Shown here: piece after piece, positions 10,466 to 19,231 of the stretch
Position numbering within the stretch: the first letter of the stretch is position 1
Layout: each line of letters opens with the position of its first letter
Assembly: GCA_036936605.1 (NCBI GenBank)
Contig: JAUPFV010000004.1
Span: 185,088,807-185,152,806, forward strand
Direction: 5' to 3'
DNA length: 64,000 nt
Source: Limnanthes douglasii subsp. nivea
Lineage: Eukaryota; Streptophyta; Magnoliopsida; Brassicales; Limnanthaceae
Notes under the pieces: generated by a model
The model's input: only the letters and a program-made list of their open reading frames with translations
The model's database searches: none
What the model was told of the DNA's origin: nothing
Position numbers and translations under genes: made by a program

Positions 10466-10992
10466 TGATGTGATCCTAGATGAACAAGGAGCTTAGAACA
10501 TCGAAATGTGCAAGAACCAGATGAACAACTTGAAAAAGAAGATGAGCTTTGTTGTGATCCTAGATGACACAAGGAGCTTAGAACATGGAAATGTGCAAGA
10601 ACCAAATGAACAACTTGAAAAAGAAGATGAGCTTGAAGTTGAAGATATTCTTATTTTACCGGCTGGTCCAACAACTCGATCAAGAGCAAAACAATTTAAC
10701 AAAGCTGTTGGAGGATTGCTTAATCAACTAGAGAATCCACGTGATCAAAACAGCAAGTATGGTGGAAAAGCATGTCAAACCACTTTGGTCTTGATTCAAG
10801 CTAACCGATTTCAACAAATGAGAAAGTGTCTCGATTGTACTCTTTTTCCCTTGTTCAAGTTTTGTCCCAATGGGTTTTCTTGACAAGGTTTTTAATGAGG
10901 CAATTGTTTCACTTCACCATTGCCCATTTGTTGAAATAAAAGCCCAAGGCCCATCTACACCAAAAGCCACGTCCTTGGAGGAGGGAAGGGTC
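10466..10992 (+). pseudogene. Gypsy-A polyprotein C-terminus and polypurine tract
   Basis: From about 10570 the frame reads DDTRSLEHGNVQEP, then EDILILPAGPTTRSRAKQFN and KAVGGLL. The GPTTRSRAK block is a common tail of plant gypsy polyproteins after integrase. An 84-bp tandem duplication (10471-10554 and from 10555) repeats the DDTRSLEHGN segment. The region then runs through the 3' untranslated part to the polypurine tract ending at 10992. The left end TGATGTGATCC (10466) is the same as the left end of the insertion at 17082. Everything upstream in pol is missing here. Confidence 0.75.
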
Positions 10993-11420
10993 TGATTTCC
11001 AGCTTGTATCATTAATACTTTGTATTTTCAATATTAAAGCATTTTGTTTTCACGAAAAGCCTTAATTATTTTAGAGGCATGCATTATGTTTCCAAGAACA
11101 ACCTTAATTGTGTTCAAGGCTAGTTCTTTCTCCTATAAAAACTATGTACTCAAAATTTTAATGGTTAGACTATCTTTGATTCTGAAAAAACTTCTTAAGT
11201 TTTACTCTTCTCTTGTTGGTTTGTAATATCCACAAGAAAACCTGTTCTTCATTTTGTGCGTCATATCCAAAGGAAGATAAGTTGGAATATCAAAGGTATT
11301 TCCACAACCTTTGTGTGACCTATCGATCCACATCCTTTGATCCTTGAATCCTTTTGGGTTCCTGGTTGCAAAGTTATCCCTATCCCATTTCAGACTGCCG
11401 ATTCTAGGAGGAGTTTATCA
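10993..11420 (+). repeat. Gypsy-A LTR, full length (copy 2)
   Basis: A 428-bp LTR with TGAT and ATCA ends directly after a polypurine tract, so it is a 3' LTR. It differs from copy 1 by scattered point changes only. The sequence after ATCA is not a primer-binding site. Confidence 0.85.
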
Positions 11421-11690
11421 ATTACCCTCATTAATGAAAGTGGTTGGGTTTTTATATCCTTAATTATGGGCCACATGGGCTTTCGGGTTGACTTATGGAT
11501 TCGGGTGGAGTTCAATGACCCATTAATCTTTAAGCAAGTAAGTAATTAGCGTAGTCATGAAGTGATTTAGTTTTTAATACATTAGTCCCGTTCGGATGGT
11601 TCAGTGGGTGGTTTTTGTCCGAATTTCCCCTGTCCGGTTCCCACAATGAGTGGTGAGAAAATTCGGACTCAGCAGTCTATATAATGTTTT
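11421..11690. other. Unassigned flank
   Basis: About 270 bases after the LTR with moderate GC. I see no coding frame or repeat, apart from the words GTCCGAATTTCCCC and AAAATTCGGACTC, which form a weak inverted pair (about 11618 and 11657). Confidence 0.3.
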
Positions 11691-12240
11691 CAGGGATATG
11701 AGGCTTGATAGAGAGCGTAGTTACTCTATTGATATTAGTTGGGGTAACTGATGCCAACACTGTTTCCAAATTCCAGGTGTTGTTAACCCAAAAAGATCTA
11801 ACTTTAGTTTGAGTATACCATAAGATGTCAATAGAGCTGGTAAGATCTATTAGGGGTGTAGAGTGACACCAATGGTGAAGCCATAATTCACATGATCATT
11901 GGCCAATTGACCATAAAATGAAGGGTCCAACAATGGATCTGATGTCATGAATTCTCTTCCATGGTTGAGAGCTTTTGAATACTAGTTGCACCTGCATTGG
12001 ATGAGACGTAGAATAATATATGTTATGCATTACTTGTGACCATAACCTAGTTTTTTCTATGAATGTTTTCCATAGTTTGCAGGAATATATCTGTTGAATA
12101 TTTTATATTCTTATAATGTTAAATCTTCCTTCATTTTAGAGAAAGCAAAGCTTTCTCCATTTGGCCCAAGTAATAGGTTTATGGTTGTATGAAGTTCTCC
12201 ACACGAGTCTGCTGCAAATTTCTTCAATTTTTTTGATGGT
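11691..12240 (-). pseudogene. LINE C-terminal fragment
   Basis: The minus strand from 12240 reads KKIEEICSRLVWRTSYNHKP, ITWAKWRKLCF and CKLWKTF, then LWSQVMHNIYY and, further on, FKSSQPWKRIHDIRSIVGPF. This order (an LW-like motif, a W-K-C-P-like motif, EGG-like, LWARVMHAKY-like, then SWIW-like) is that of the region after the RT core in plant L1-type LINE ORF2 proteins. One or two stops and a frame change interrupt it. It is not the same family as the LINE at 13668. Truncated by the Gypsy-A LTR at its 5' side. Confidence 0.6.
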
Positions 12241-12245
12241 TAGAC

Positions 12246-12545
12246 TAGTTCTTTCTCCTATAAAAACTATGTACTCAGAATTTTAATGGTTAGACTATCT
12301 TTGATTCTGAAAAAACTTCTTAAGTTTTACTCTTCTCTTGTTGGTGTGTAATATCCACAAGAAAACATGTTCTTCATTTGGTGCGTCATATCCAAAAGAA
12401 GATCAGTTGGAATATCAAAGGCCTTTCCACAACCTTTGTGTGACCTATCGATCCACATCCTTTGAACCTTGAATCCTTTTGGGTTCCTGGTTGGAAAGTT
12501 ATCCCTATCCCATTTCAGAGTGCCGATTCTAGGAGGAGTTTATCA
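12246..12545 (+). repeat. Gypsy-A 5' LTR, truncated
   Basis: The last 300 bases of the LTR, ending ATCA at 12545. It lacks the first roughly 128 bases including TGAT. Because a primer-binding site follows, this is a 5' LTR, the only one in the window. Its cut left end abuts the LINE fragment. Confidence 0.8.
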
Positions 12546-12547
12546 AG

Positions 12548-12560
12548 TGGTATCAGAGCA
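12548..12560 (+). promoter_or_regulatory. Gypsy-A primer-binding site
   Basis: TGGTATCAGAGCA starts two bases after the LTR end. This is the standard complement of the 3' end of initiator methionine tRNA (TGGTATCAGAGCC), from which minus-strand DNA synthesis is primed. The last bases differ slightly from the consensus. Confidence 0.85.
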
Positions 12561-12876
12561 ACATTCTGAAAGTTGGGTATTCTCTTTCTCATTAATTTTT
12601 CTTCATCTATTTTATATTATCAGTTTGTTTGTGAATATTTGAGTGTTAGTGTGATGATTTCATTTTGAATCACGAAATTCTGATCTGTTTCACCCTAGTT
12701 ATAGTTGTTTGAGATTTAAAATCGTAGAAAATCGTTTTTAGGTGCTGTTGTGAAACTTATCTCTTAATATTCTTAGGAAAACAGATTTGGATATGTTTTA
12801 TGGTTTTAAATAAATTGAAGAACTTTCCAAGGAGTTGTTGCTGGTGATTGGTTTTTGTTTTGTTTTGTAGAAAAGG

Positions 12877-13667
12877 ATGTCTAATTCAAATGATGCAGAA
12901 AACAGTACTTTCACTAACAACAAGCTTCTAATTGAAGCTATGACAAAGTTGATAGACACCAAGATAGATGCATTTCGCGAAGAGCTTCAATCAAACACTG
13001 ACCACGAGCGGAACCGTTCATGACAAACCAATCCAAGAAGAAACCATGAACTACCTGAACAATTCAGAAATGAAGCCGCTGATGAATATTATGAACACAT
13101 GAGAAATTCGTCTCGAAACAGCCATAGAAGGCACCATAGACGTACAAGAGAGGGCAACGAACGTATGCGTGACAATCTTGGAGGTCTCAAGATTAAGATT
13201 CCACCATTCCATGGAAAAAACGATCCAGATGCCTATTTGGAATGGGAAAAGAAGATTGAACTCGTTTTCAACGTTCAACCCTGCACGGAGACCAATCGAG
13301 TAAGAATTGCTGCTACTGAATTTTATGATTATGCTCTTAGTTGGTGGGATCAACTAGTTACCTCAAGAAGGCGTAATGAGGAACATCTTATAGAATCACG
13401 GGCAGAAATGAAAGCCATTATGCGGAAGAGGTTTGTTTCTAGTCATTACCACCGTGAGCTGCATCTAAAGCTGAGGAAATTAACACAAGGAAGCCGATCT
13501 GTTGAAGAGTATTATCAAGAAATGGAGACCTTAATACAGATTGGAAACTCAGTATCATGTTGAACTAGAAGAGATGCTACACAAAGCTTTGCTATTTGAA
13601 CAACAAGTTAAAAGAAAGAACTCCTCAAGATGAAGTTACGGTTCAGGGGCAGTAACAATTAAGCCAA
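12877..13667 (+). pseudogene. Gypsy-A gag, truncated
   Basis: Starts with ATG at 12877 (MSNSNDAENSTFTNNK), about 330 bases after the LTR. A stop at about 13022 breaks it. The frame then continues through LGGLKIKIPPFHGKNDPDAY and WEKKIELVF to LSWWDQLVTSRRR and SVEEYYQEMETL, the retrotransposon gag (capsid-like) domain of plant Ty3/gypsy elements. A frameshift near 13553 moves the end (HVELEEMLHKALLFEQQ) to another frame. The zinc knuckle and pol are missing because LINE sequence starts at 13668. The clade is not assigned. Confidence 0.82.
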
Positions 13668-16630
13668 TCTTCCTCTGGGATTTCGATGGTCTCTGACAAA
13701 CTAAAGCGTTTGCAAACTACCTTAGCTTTGTTAAATCGTAAAGAGTTTAGTGACATTACCTCCAGAGCCGATAATGCTCAGAAAGTCCTGTTCGAGGCTC
13801 AATCTAGATTAGCCTTCGACCCTCTAAACCCTAGACTGGTCATAAATGAATTGAAGGCTTCCGATTCATTCATTTTTCTACGTCGAGCTGAAGAATCTTT
13901 CTTGAAGCAGAAATCTAGAGAAAATTGGATTCAGCTGGGCGATAGGAACACTTAATTTTTCCACAAAAGTATTAAAGCCCGCCTATTTTGCAATAAAATC
14001 ATCTCGATTTCAAATGGTCAAGGTGACGCTGTTTCCTCCCCGACGAATGTGTCAAAAGTTTTTGTTAACTTTTTTGAAAAGACCCTTGGCACCAAGCATT
14101 CTACTGTCTACCCCGGGCTAGAAAAAGTATCCTCTCTTATCTGTTCTAAAGTCGATCCCGCTGACAGAGATTTTATGATCCGTGATATTTCATGGGCGGA
14201 AATTAAATCTGCTATGCACAGTATAGATAGCGATAAATCTTCGGGCCCTGATGGCTTTAACTCTAGTTTCTTCAAAACTTCTTGGGATATCGTCAGCCCC
14301 GACATCTGCAAAATGGTTCAAGATTTCTTCCTCTCTGGCACGCTAATCGAATCTTGGAACTCCACCTCTATATCCCTTATCCCTAAAACAGACTTGCCTT
14401 CTTCGCCTGATGACTTTAGACCAATTGCTTTATGCAATGTGGTCTATGAAATCATCTCCAAAATTCTGACTAACAGAATTAAAGTCTCCTTTCCTTATCT
14501 TATCGACTCCTCTCAATCAGCCTTCGACTCTATTAGAAAAATATCCGATAATATTCTCCTCTCCCAAGAGCTTCTTAAAGGTTATCATAACAATGGGAGA
14601 GGCAAACGGATTGCCCTAAAAATTGATTTAATGAAAGCCTTTTATAATGTTCGTTGGCATCTTATTCTAGACGTTCTTGTTGCGATTCATTTTCCTGAGA
14701 AACTAATCTCTTGGATTGTCAAATGTATCTCCTCCCCCTCATACTCCATTATTATTAATGGAGACCTTCATGGAAATTTTAAAGGCAAAAAAGTTCTGAG
14801 ATAAGGTGATCCTCTGTCCCCCCTTCTTTTTGTACTTGTAATGCAAGTGATTTCCGGCATCCTCAAAGAAAAAAGTCTTAATGAGAATTTCAGTTTCCAC
14901 TGGAAATGTCACAAGCAAAAAATCATCAACCTCTGCTTCGCAACCGATCTAATGATTTTTTGTCATGGTGATGCCCTTTCTCTAAACCTCATTAAAGAGG
15001 CCCTGGACGACTTCTTTCTCCTCTCCAGTCTTAAAGTCAATCCTTCTAAAAGTCATATCTTTTTCTCCGGCATTGACAATCATCTTCGATTAGACCTTTT
15101 GCCCATTATGAATTTCCCTGAAGGTACCCTCCCGGTTAAATATCTAGGAGTCCCTCTCCTTACTGGTAGACTAACCTATTTGGACTGCCACCCCCTGCTG
15201 TACAAAATAACCTCTAGAATTGAATCTTGGACCGCTAAACATCTCTCTTATGCGGGTCGGCTTCAATTAATTAAATATGTTCTATTTGCGGGTTAGGTAT
15301 ATTGGTCTTCGATCTTTATCCTTCCTTCTAGAATAATAAAAGAATTATCTCAGTACCTTCGGCGGTTCCTTTGGTCTAGTTCTATTTTGAAATCCCATGG
15401 GGCCAAGGTGGCATGGTCAATCATTACCACTCCTTATAAAGAGGGCGGCCTTGGGATTCTGGATTTAAAAACCTGGAATCACGCGGTCGTCCTTAAACAC
15501 CTTTGCTCCATTGTAAGTAATAAATCCCAATCTCTCTGGTGTGACTCGATCAGATCGGAAAAGATTAAAAATAAAAGTTTTTGGGATATATCCGACGGAT
15601 CCTCTCCCTCTTAGATTTGGAGGAAAATCCTCCGTCTTCGACCTTTGGCTTGTAAAATTTTCAGGGTTGCAATAGGAAATGGTCATAATACTTCCTTCTG
15701 GCACGACCGGTGTCTCCTATCCTCGTCACTGGGCATACCATTATGGCTCAGATTTAATTTCTGACTCTCGGATGGGAAATAACCTCAAAGTTTCGGACAT
15801 CATCACCAATGGAGAATGGAACTGGCCGGCCAATTTGAGATCGGCTAGAGCTCGTAGTCGGAATCATTTGGATAAAATCAACAGACTAATCCTCTCTCTC
15901 CCTCAGCCAAGAATTCTTTTGATGGATGTTCCTTTCTGGACTGCGAAGGAGGGATGTCTCATTTTCAACATCAAAGACACGTACAATGTTATTCGAGAGC
16001 CTGCCCTAACGGTTGGGTGGGCGGGGTTAGTATGGACTAAATACAACATTCCACGCCACTCCTTTATATCTTGGCTTGCTATTAAAGGCAAACGTGTCAC
16101 TAGAGACAAGCTTACTAGTTGGGGGTACAATACCCCAACTGAGTGCCCTCTCTACTCCTCTGATTTGGAAACTATATCTCATATCCTCTTTGAATGTAGT
16201 TTCACTCAGAGTATCTGGAATGCGACAAGTAATAAACTTGGCTTCCCATTCCAAACCTTGAGCTGGCAATCTTGGAATCTTGAGGCTTCAAGATGGTCAA
16301 ATATGCGTGACCATTGTATTTGGCGCATGTGTTTCAACGCGATCGTTTGCCATATTTGGAAGGAGCGAAATTCAAGAATTTTTGGATCTACTCCCGCTTT
16401 AGCACCCTCAATCTCTTACCATATCTTATCGGATCTCCGATACAGATTTTATGGTACCAAGATTGTCTGGCCGACGTAGTTGGTTACTTTCTAACTTAAT
16501 TTATTTTTTCATTTTTTCATTGTTTCAGGTGACCTTTCTGGACTGGAGCATGGACGCTGACTGATTACACCTGGAGTCTGCCTATGCTGCCGAGTAATCC
16601 TCACCACCCCTCGTCAGATTTATTTATTAG
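13668..16630 (+). mobile_element. LINE-A: 5'-truncated L1-type element
   Basis: Shares its whole length up to about 15970 with 60785-63076 at high identity. It lacks ORF1 and the endonuclease, starting inside ORF2 before the RT. The coding remains end with a stop at 16479. A 150-bp untranslated tail follows, ending TTTATTTATTAG with no poly-A. It abuts Tat integrase sequence at 16631. Confidence 0.8.
13686..16479 (+). pseudogene. LINE-A ORF2: RT, zinc-finger region
   Basis: Segments 13686-13955, 14049-14804, 14841-15296, 15387-15614 and 15679-16479 are parts of one ORF2. They include KSSGPDGFNSSFFK, ISLIPKTDLPSSPDDFRPIA, IALKIDLMKAFYNVRW (first catalytic D), GDPLSPLLF after a stop at 14802, and a catalytic loop reading FATDLMIF. 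That loop has lost one of the two paired aspartates, so the RT would be dead even without the stops. The end (WTKYNIPRHSFISWLAIKGK, then ISHILFECSFTQSIW) is the zf-RVT region typical of plant LINEs. Stops also fall at 13953 and 15294. ORF2 makes the target-primed reverse transcriptase. Confidence 0.85.
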
Positions 16631-17081
16631 GTGGGGATAGACCTAGTAGGTCCACTACTGATGGCAACCAGGGGAAGACAAACAATAGTCGTCGTAGTGG
16701 ATTACTTCTCGAAGTGGGCCAAGGATGAGCCATTATCAGGAACAAAGGCAAAATATTTAGTTAAATTCATTTGGTTAAATATTTGTTGTCGGTACGGGTC
16801 CCAAAAGGCTAACCATGGATAATGGGCCCCAATTCGATAGCAGTGAAATGAAATAATTTTGCTCATCTCATAGAACTCAACAGTGGTTCTCGGCACCTTT
16901 TCACCCATAGACTAATGGTCAGGTCGAGGTTACGAATAAGACAATTATCAATGGCCTCAAGAAAATTTTAAAGGGAAAGATCGAGAAATGGCTGAATTAT
17001 TTACAATACGTGTTGTAGGCATAACGAACTACACCCCGAACTACTACTTAAGATTCACCTTAGGAATTGGTGTACGGTATG
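16631..17081 (+). pseudogene. Tat-2 integrase core, 5' part
   Basis: Reads GIDLVGPLLMATRGRQTIVV, then VDYFSKWAKDEPLSGTKAK, then (in shifted frames) a MDNGPQFDS-like stretch and TNGQVEVTNKTIINGLKKIL. These are the integrase catalytic-core landmarks: first D in GID, second D in DNGPQF, and the region holding the final E. YRTTPR-like residues (RTTPRTTT) follow. Several stops are present. It is interrupted at 17081 by a Gypsy-A derivative and continues at 17987. Near-identical sequence occurs at 63077-63450. Confidence 0.8.
17077..17081. repeat. Target-site duplication, left copy (GTATG)
   Basis: GTATG here and at 17987-17991 flanks the 17082-17986 insertion. Removing the insertion and one copy gives continuous integrase sequence, as seen uninterrupted at 63440-63460. 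Five bases is the usual Ty3/gypsy duplication length. Confidence 0.85.
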
Positions 17082-17523
17082 TGATGTGATCCTAGATGAC
17101 ACAAGGAGCTTAGAACATGGAAATGTGCAAGAACCAGATGAACAACTTGAAAAAGAAGATGAGCTTGAAGTTGAAGATATTCTTATTTTACCGGTTGGTC
17201 CAACAACTCGATCAAGAGCAAAACAATTTAACAAAGCTGTTGGAGGATTGCTTGATCAACTAGAGAATCCACGTCATCAAAACAGCAAGTATGGTGGAAA
17301 AGCTTGTCAAACCACTTTGGTCTTGATTCAAGCTAATTGATTTCAACAAATGAGAAAGTGTCTCGATTGTACTCTTTTTCCCTTGTTCAAGTTTTGTCCG
17401 AATGGGTTTTCTTGACAAGGTTTTTAATGAGGCAATTGTTTCACTTCACCATTGCCCATTTGTTGAAATAAAAGCCCAAGGCCCATCTACACCAAAAGCC
17501 ACGTCCTTGGAGGAGGGAAGGGT

Positions 17524-17764
17524 CTGATTTCCAGCTTATATCATTAATACTTTGTATTTTCAATATTAAAGCATTTTGTTTCCAAGAAAACCTGTTCTTC
17601 ATTTGGTGCGTCATATCCAAAGGAAGATCAGTTGGAATAGCCTTTCCACAACCTTTGTGTGACCTATCGATCCACATCCTTTGATCCTTGAATCCTTTTG
17701 GGTTCCTGGTTGCAAAGTTATCCCTATCCCATTTCAGAGTTCTGATTCTAGGAGGAGGTTATCA
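17524..17764 (+). repeat. Gypsy-A LTR with internal deletion
   Basis: Starts TGAT after the polypurine tract and ends TTATCA, but lacks about 180 bases of the middle. The join lies at a CAAGAAAA word that occurs at both sides of the missing part in intact copies (for example 262 and 444 in copy 1), which suggests a microhomology deletion. The TATA-like box is gone. A further six bases are missing near 17639. Confidence 0.8.
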
Positions 17765-17986
17765 GTTTTACTCTTCTCTTGTTGGTGTGTAATATCCACA
17801 AGAAAACCTGTTCTTCATTTGGTATGTCATATCCAAAGGAAGATCAGTTGGAATATCAAAGGCCTTTCCACAACCTTTGTGTGACCTATCGATCCACATC
17901 CTTTGATCCTTGAATCCTTTTGGGTTCCTGGTTACAAAGTTATCCCTATCCCATTTCAGAGTGCCGATTCTAGGAGGAGTTTATCA
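17765..17986 (+). repeat. Gypsy-A LTR 3' part, in tandem
   Basis: Corresponds to roughly the last 222 bases of the LTR (from GTTTTACTCTTCTC to TTATCA) and directly follows the previous LTR without spacer. A tandem LTR remnant inside one insertion points to unequal exchange or template switching. Confidence 0.8.
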
Positions 17987-18355
17987 GTATGGATGCAGTA
18001 ACCCCCGCAGATATAATGTTCCCATATTTCGGAATCAGCCATTACGAGAAATACAGCAATGGTGAGGATCGATGCTTAGCCTTCGATTCGATTGAAGAGA
18101 AGCGAAATCGTGTTCATTTAAATTCATTACTCTATCAAACCTTGATGAGAAACAAGTACCCTTTGAAAGTCCGAAATAGATAATTTAAGATCGGTGAGAA
18201 GGTTCTGCAAAAACATTTGTTGCATACGAAAGACAAAAGCTTTGGAAAGTTGGCTCCCAATAGGGAAGGACCCTACCAGGTGTGGTGGAAAAAATAAAGT
18301 CGAGGACATACAGATTGAAGAAAAAGTTTGACCGAACTTTACGACTGCCTTAGAA
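17987..18355 (+). pseudogene. Tat-2 integrase C-terminus
   Basis: Continues the integrase after the insertion: MDAVTPADIMFPYFGISHYE, FDSIEEKRNRVHLN, then after a stop at 18181 FKIGEKVLQKHLLHTKD and KLAPNREGPYQV. This is the integrase C-terminal region with its final WEGPY-like motif, here REGPY. A two-base gain near 18283 (GTGTGGTGG) shifts the end relative to the copy at 63737. The DNA-joining enzyme is not restorable by eye here. Confidence 0.78.
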
Positions 18356-18545
18356 TATCAAACATTTAAAGTTGTACTTGGAATAAATTTGAACGTTTAT
18401 CTTTTTCTTTGTCATTTTATAAAACAATTTTGGTCGGGGGCACACTATTTCCTACCATGGTGGCGTGGGGAGGTTTTAATGAGGTGTCTATCGAAACCGA
18501 TCTGTTTATTGAATTTGAATCCTTTTATTGATATATTGCTAGTAT
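18356..18545 (+). other. Tat-2 region after pol
   Basis: Non-coding, contains TTTTGGTCGGGGGCA and GTGGCGTGGGGAGG. It is shared with 63810-64000, so the duplicated block extends at least to the right edge of the window. Confidence 0.6.
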
Positions 18546-18945
18546 ATATTCAAACCTAAAGGGTTTTTCAACTATTAAGTTGATCTACATATTCAAACCT
18601 AAATGGTTTTTCAACTATTAAGTTCATCTACCTATTCAAACCTAAAGGTTTTTTCAACTATTAAGTTGATCCAAATATTCGAACCTAAATGTTTTTCAAC
18701 TATTAAGTTAATCCACATATTCGAACCTAAAGGGGTTTTCAACTATTATGTTGATCCACTTATTTGAACCTAAATAGTTTTTTCAATTATTAAGTTGATC
18801 CACATATTCGAACTTAAAGGGTTTTCAACTATCAAGTTGATCTACATATTGGAACCTAAAGGGTTTTTCAAATGTTAAGTTCATCTACATATTCGAACTT
18901 AAAAGGTTTTTTAACTATTAAGTTGATCTACAAATTCAAACCAAA
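18546..18945 (+). repeat. About nine 43-bp tandem repeats in the Tat-2 3' region
   Basis: Nine units plus a partial unit follow a pattern of ATATTCGAACCTAAAGGG, then TTTTTCAACTATTAAGTTG, then ATCTAC. Units are 42-44 bp and differ at several positions each. Variable-length tandem repeats between pol and the 3' LTR are known in Tat/Ogre-type elements. No coding frame. Confidence 0.88.
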
Positions 18946-19219
18946 TTTCAAAGATTTATTTAACTTTGTTAGTTCATAATTGATGTTTTATTTTGCACTC
19001 ATAATGTTGTTAGATAGTTCCATTTCTTAGTATCAGAAATTGATCACTTTTGATTTCTAAGAATGGAACGAACGCTAGGTACTTTAACCAAATATCCCAA
19101 CAGAGATATTTGGCCACTTTAGCTATTTTACAATGAAGAAATTGGTGCTGAATTACTTGAGCAACTGAACCCCGTACCACTTTATGCTGATCTCCTTCAG
19201 CTTTTGATAAGGTGTCACG
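18946..19219. other. Unassigned Tat-2 3' region
   Basis: Non-coding stretch between the tandem repeats and the end of the antisense ORF. Nothing recognised. Confidence 0.4.
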
Positions 19220-19231
19220 TGGAGATTAGTT

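Larger units (their letters stand above)
17082..17986 (+). mobile_element. 905-bp Gypsy-A deletion derivative
   Basis: Begins TGATGTGATCC and ends ATCA, with 5-bp target duplications on both sides. It contains the polyprotein C-terminus (about 17086-17340: DDTRSLEHGNVQEP, GPTTRSRAKQFN), the 3' untranslated part and polypurine tract (to 17523). An LTR with an internal deletion (17524-17764) and a second LTR 3' part (17765-17986) follow. No 5' LTR, primer-binding site, gag or pol enzymes remain. The first four bases could be the very start of the lost 5' LTR. Confidence 0.8.

Noticed and set aside
15903..16269. Minus-strand ORFs within LINE-A
   Set aside because: They are antisense to the zinc-finger region of ORF2.
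18546..18945. CRISPR-like array
   Set aside because: Units are contiguous without unique spacers and the DNA is from a plant; it is an ordinary tandem repeat.
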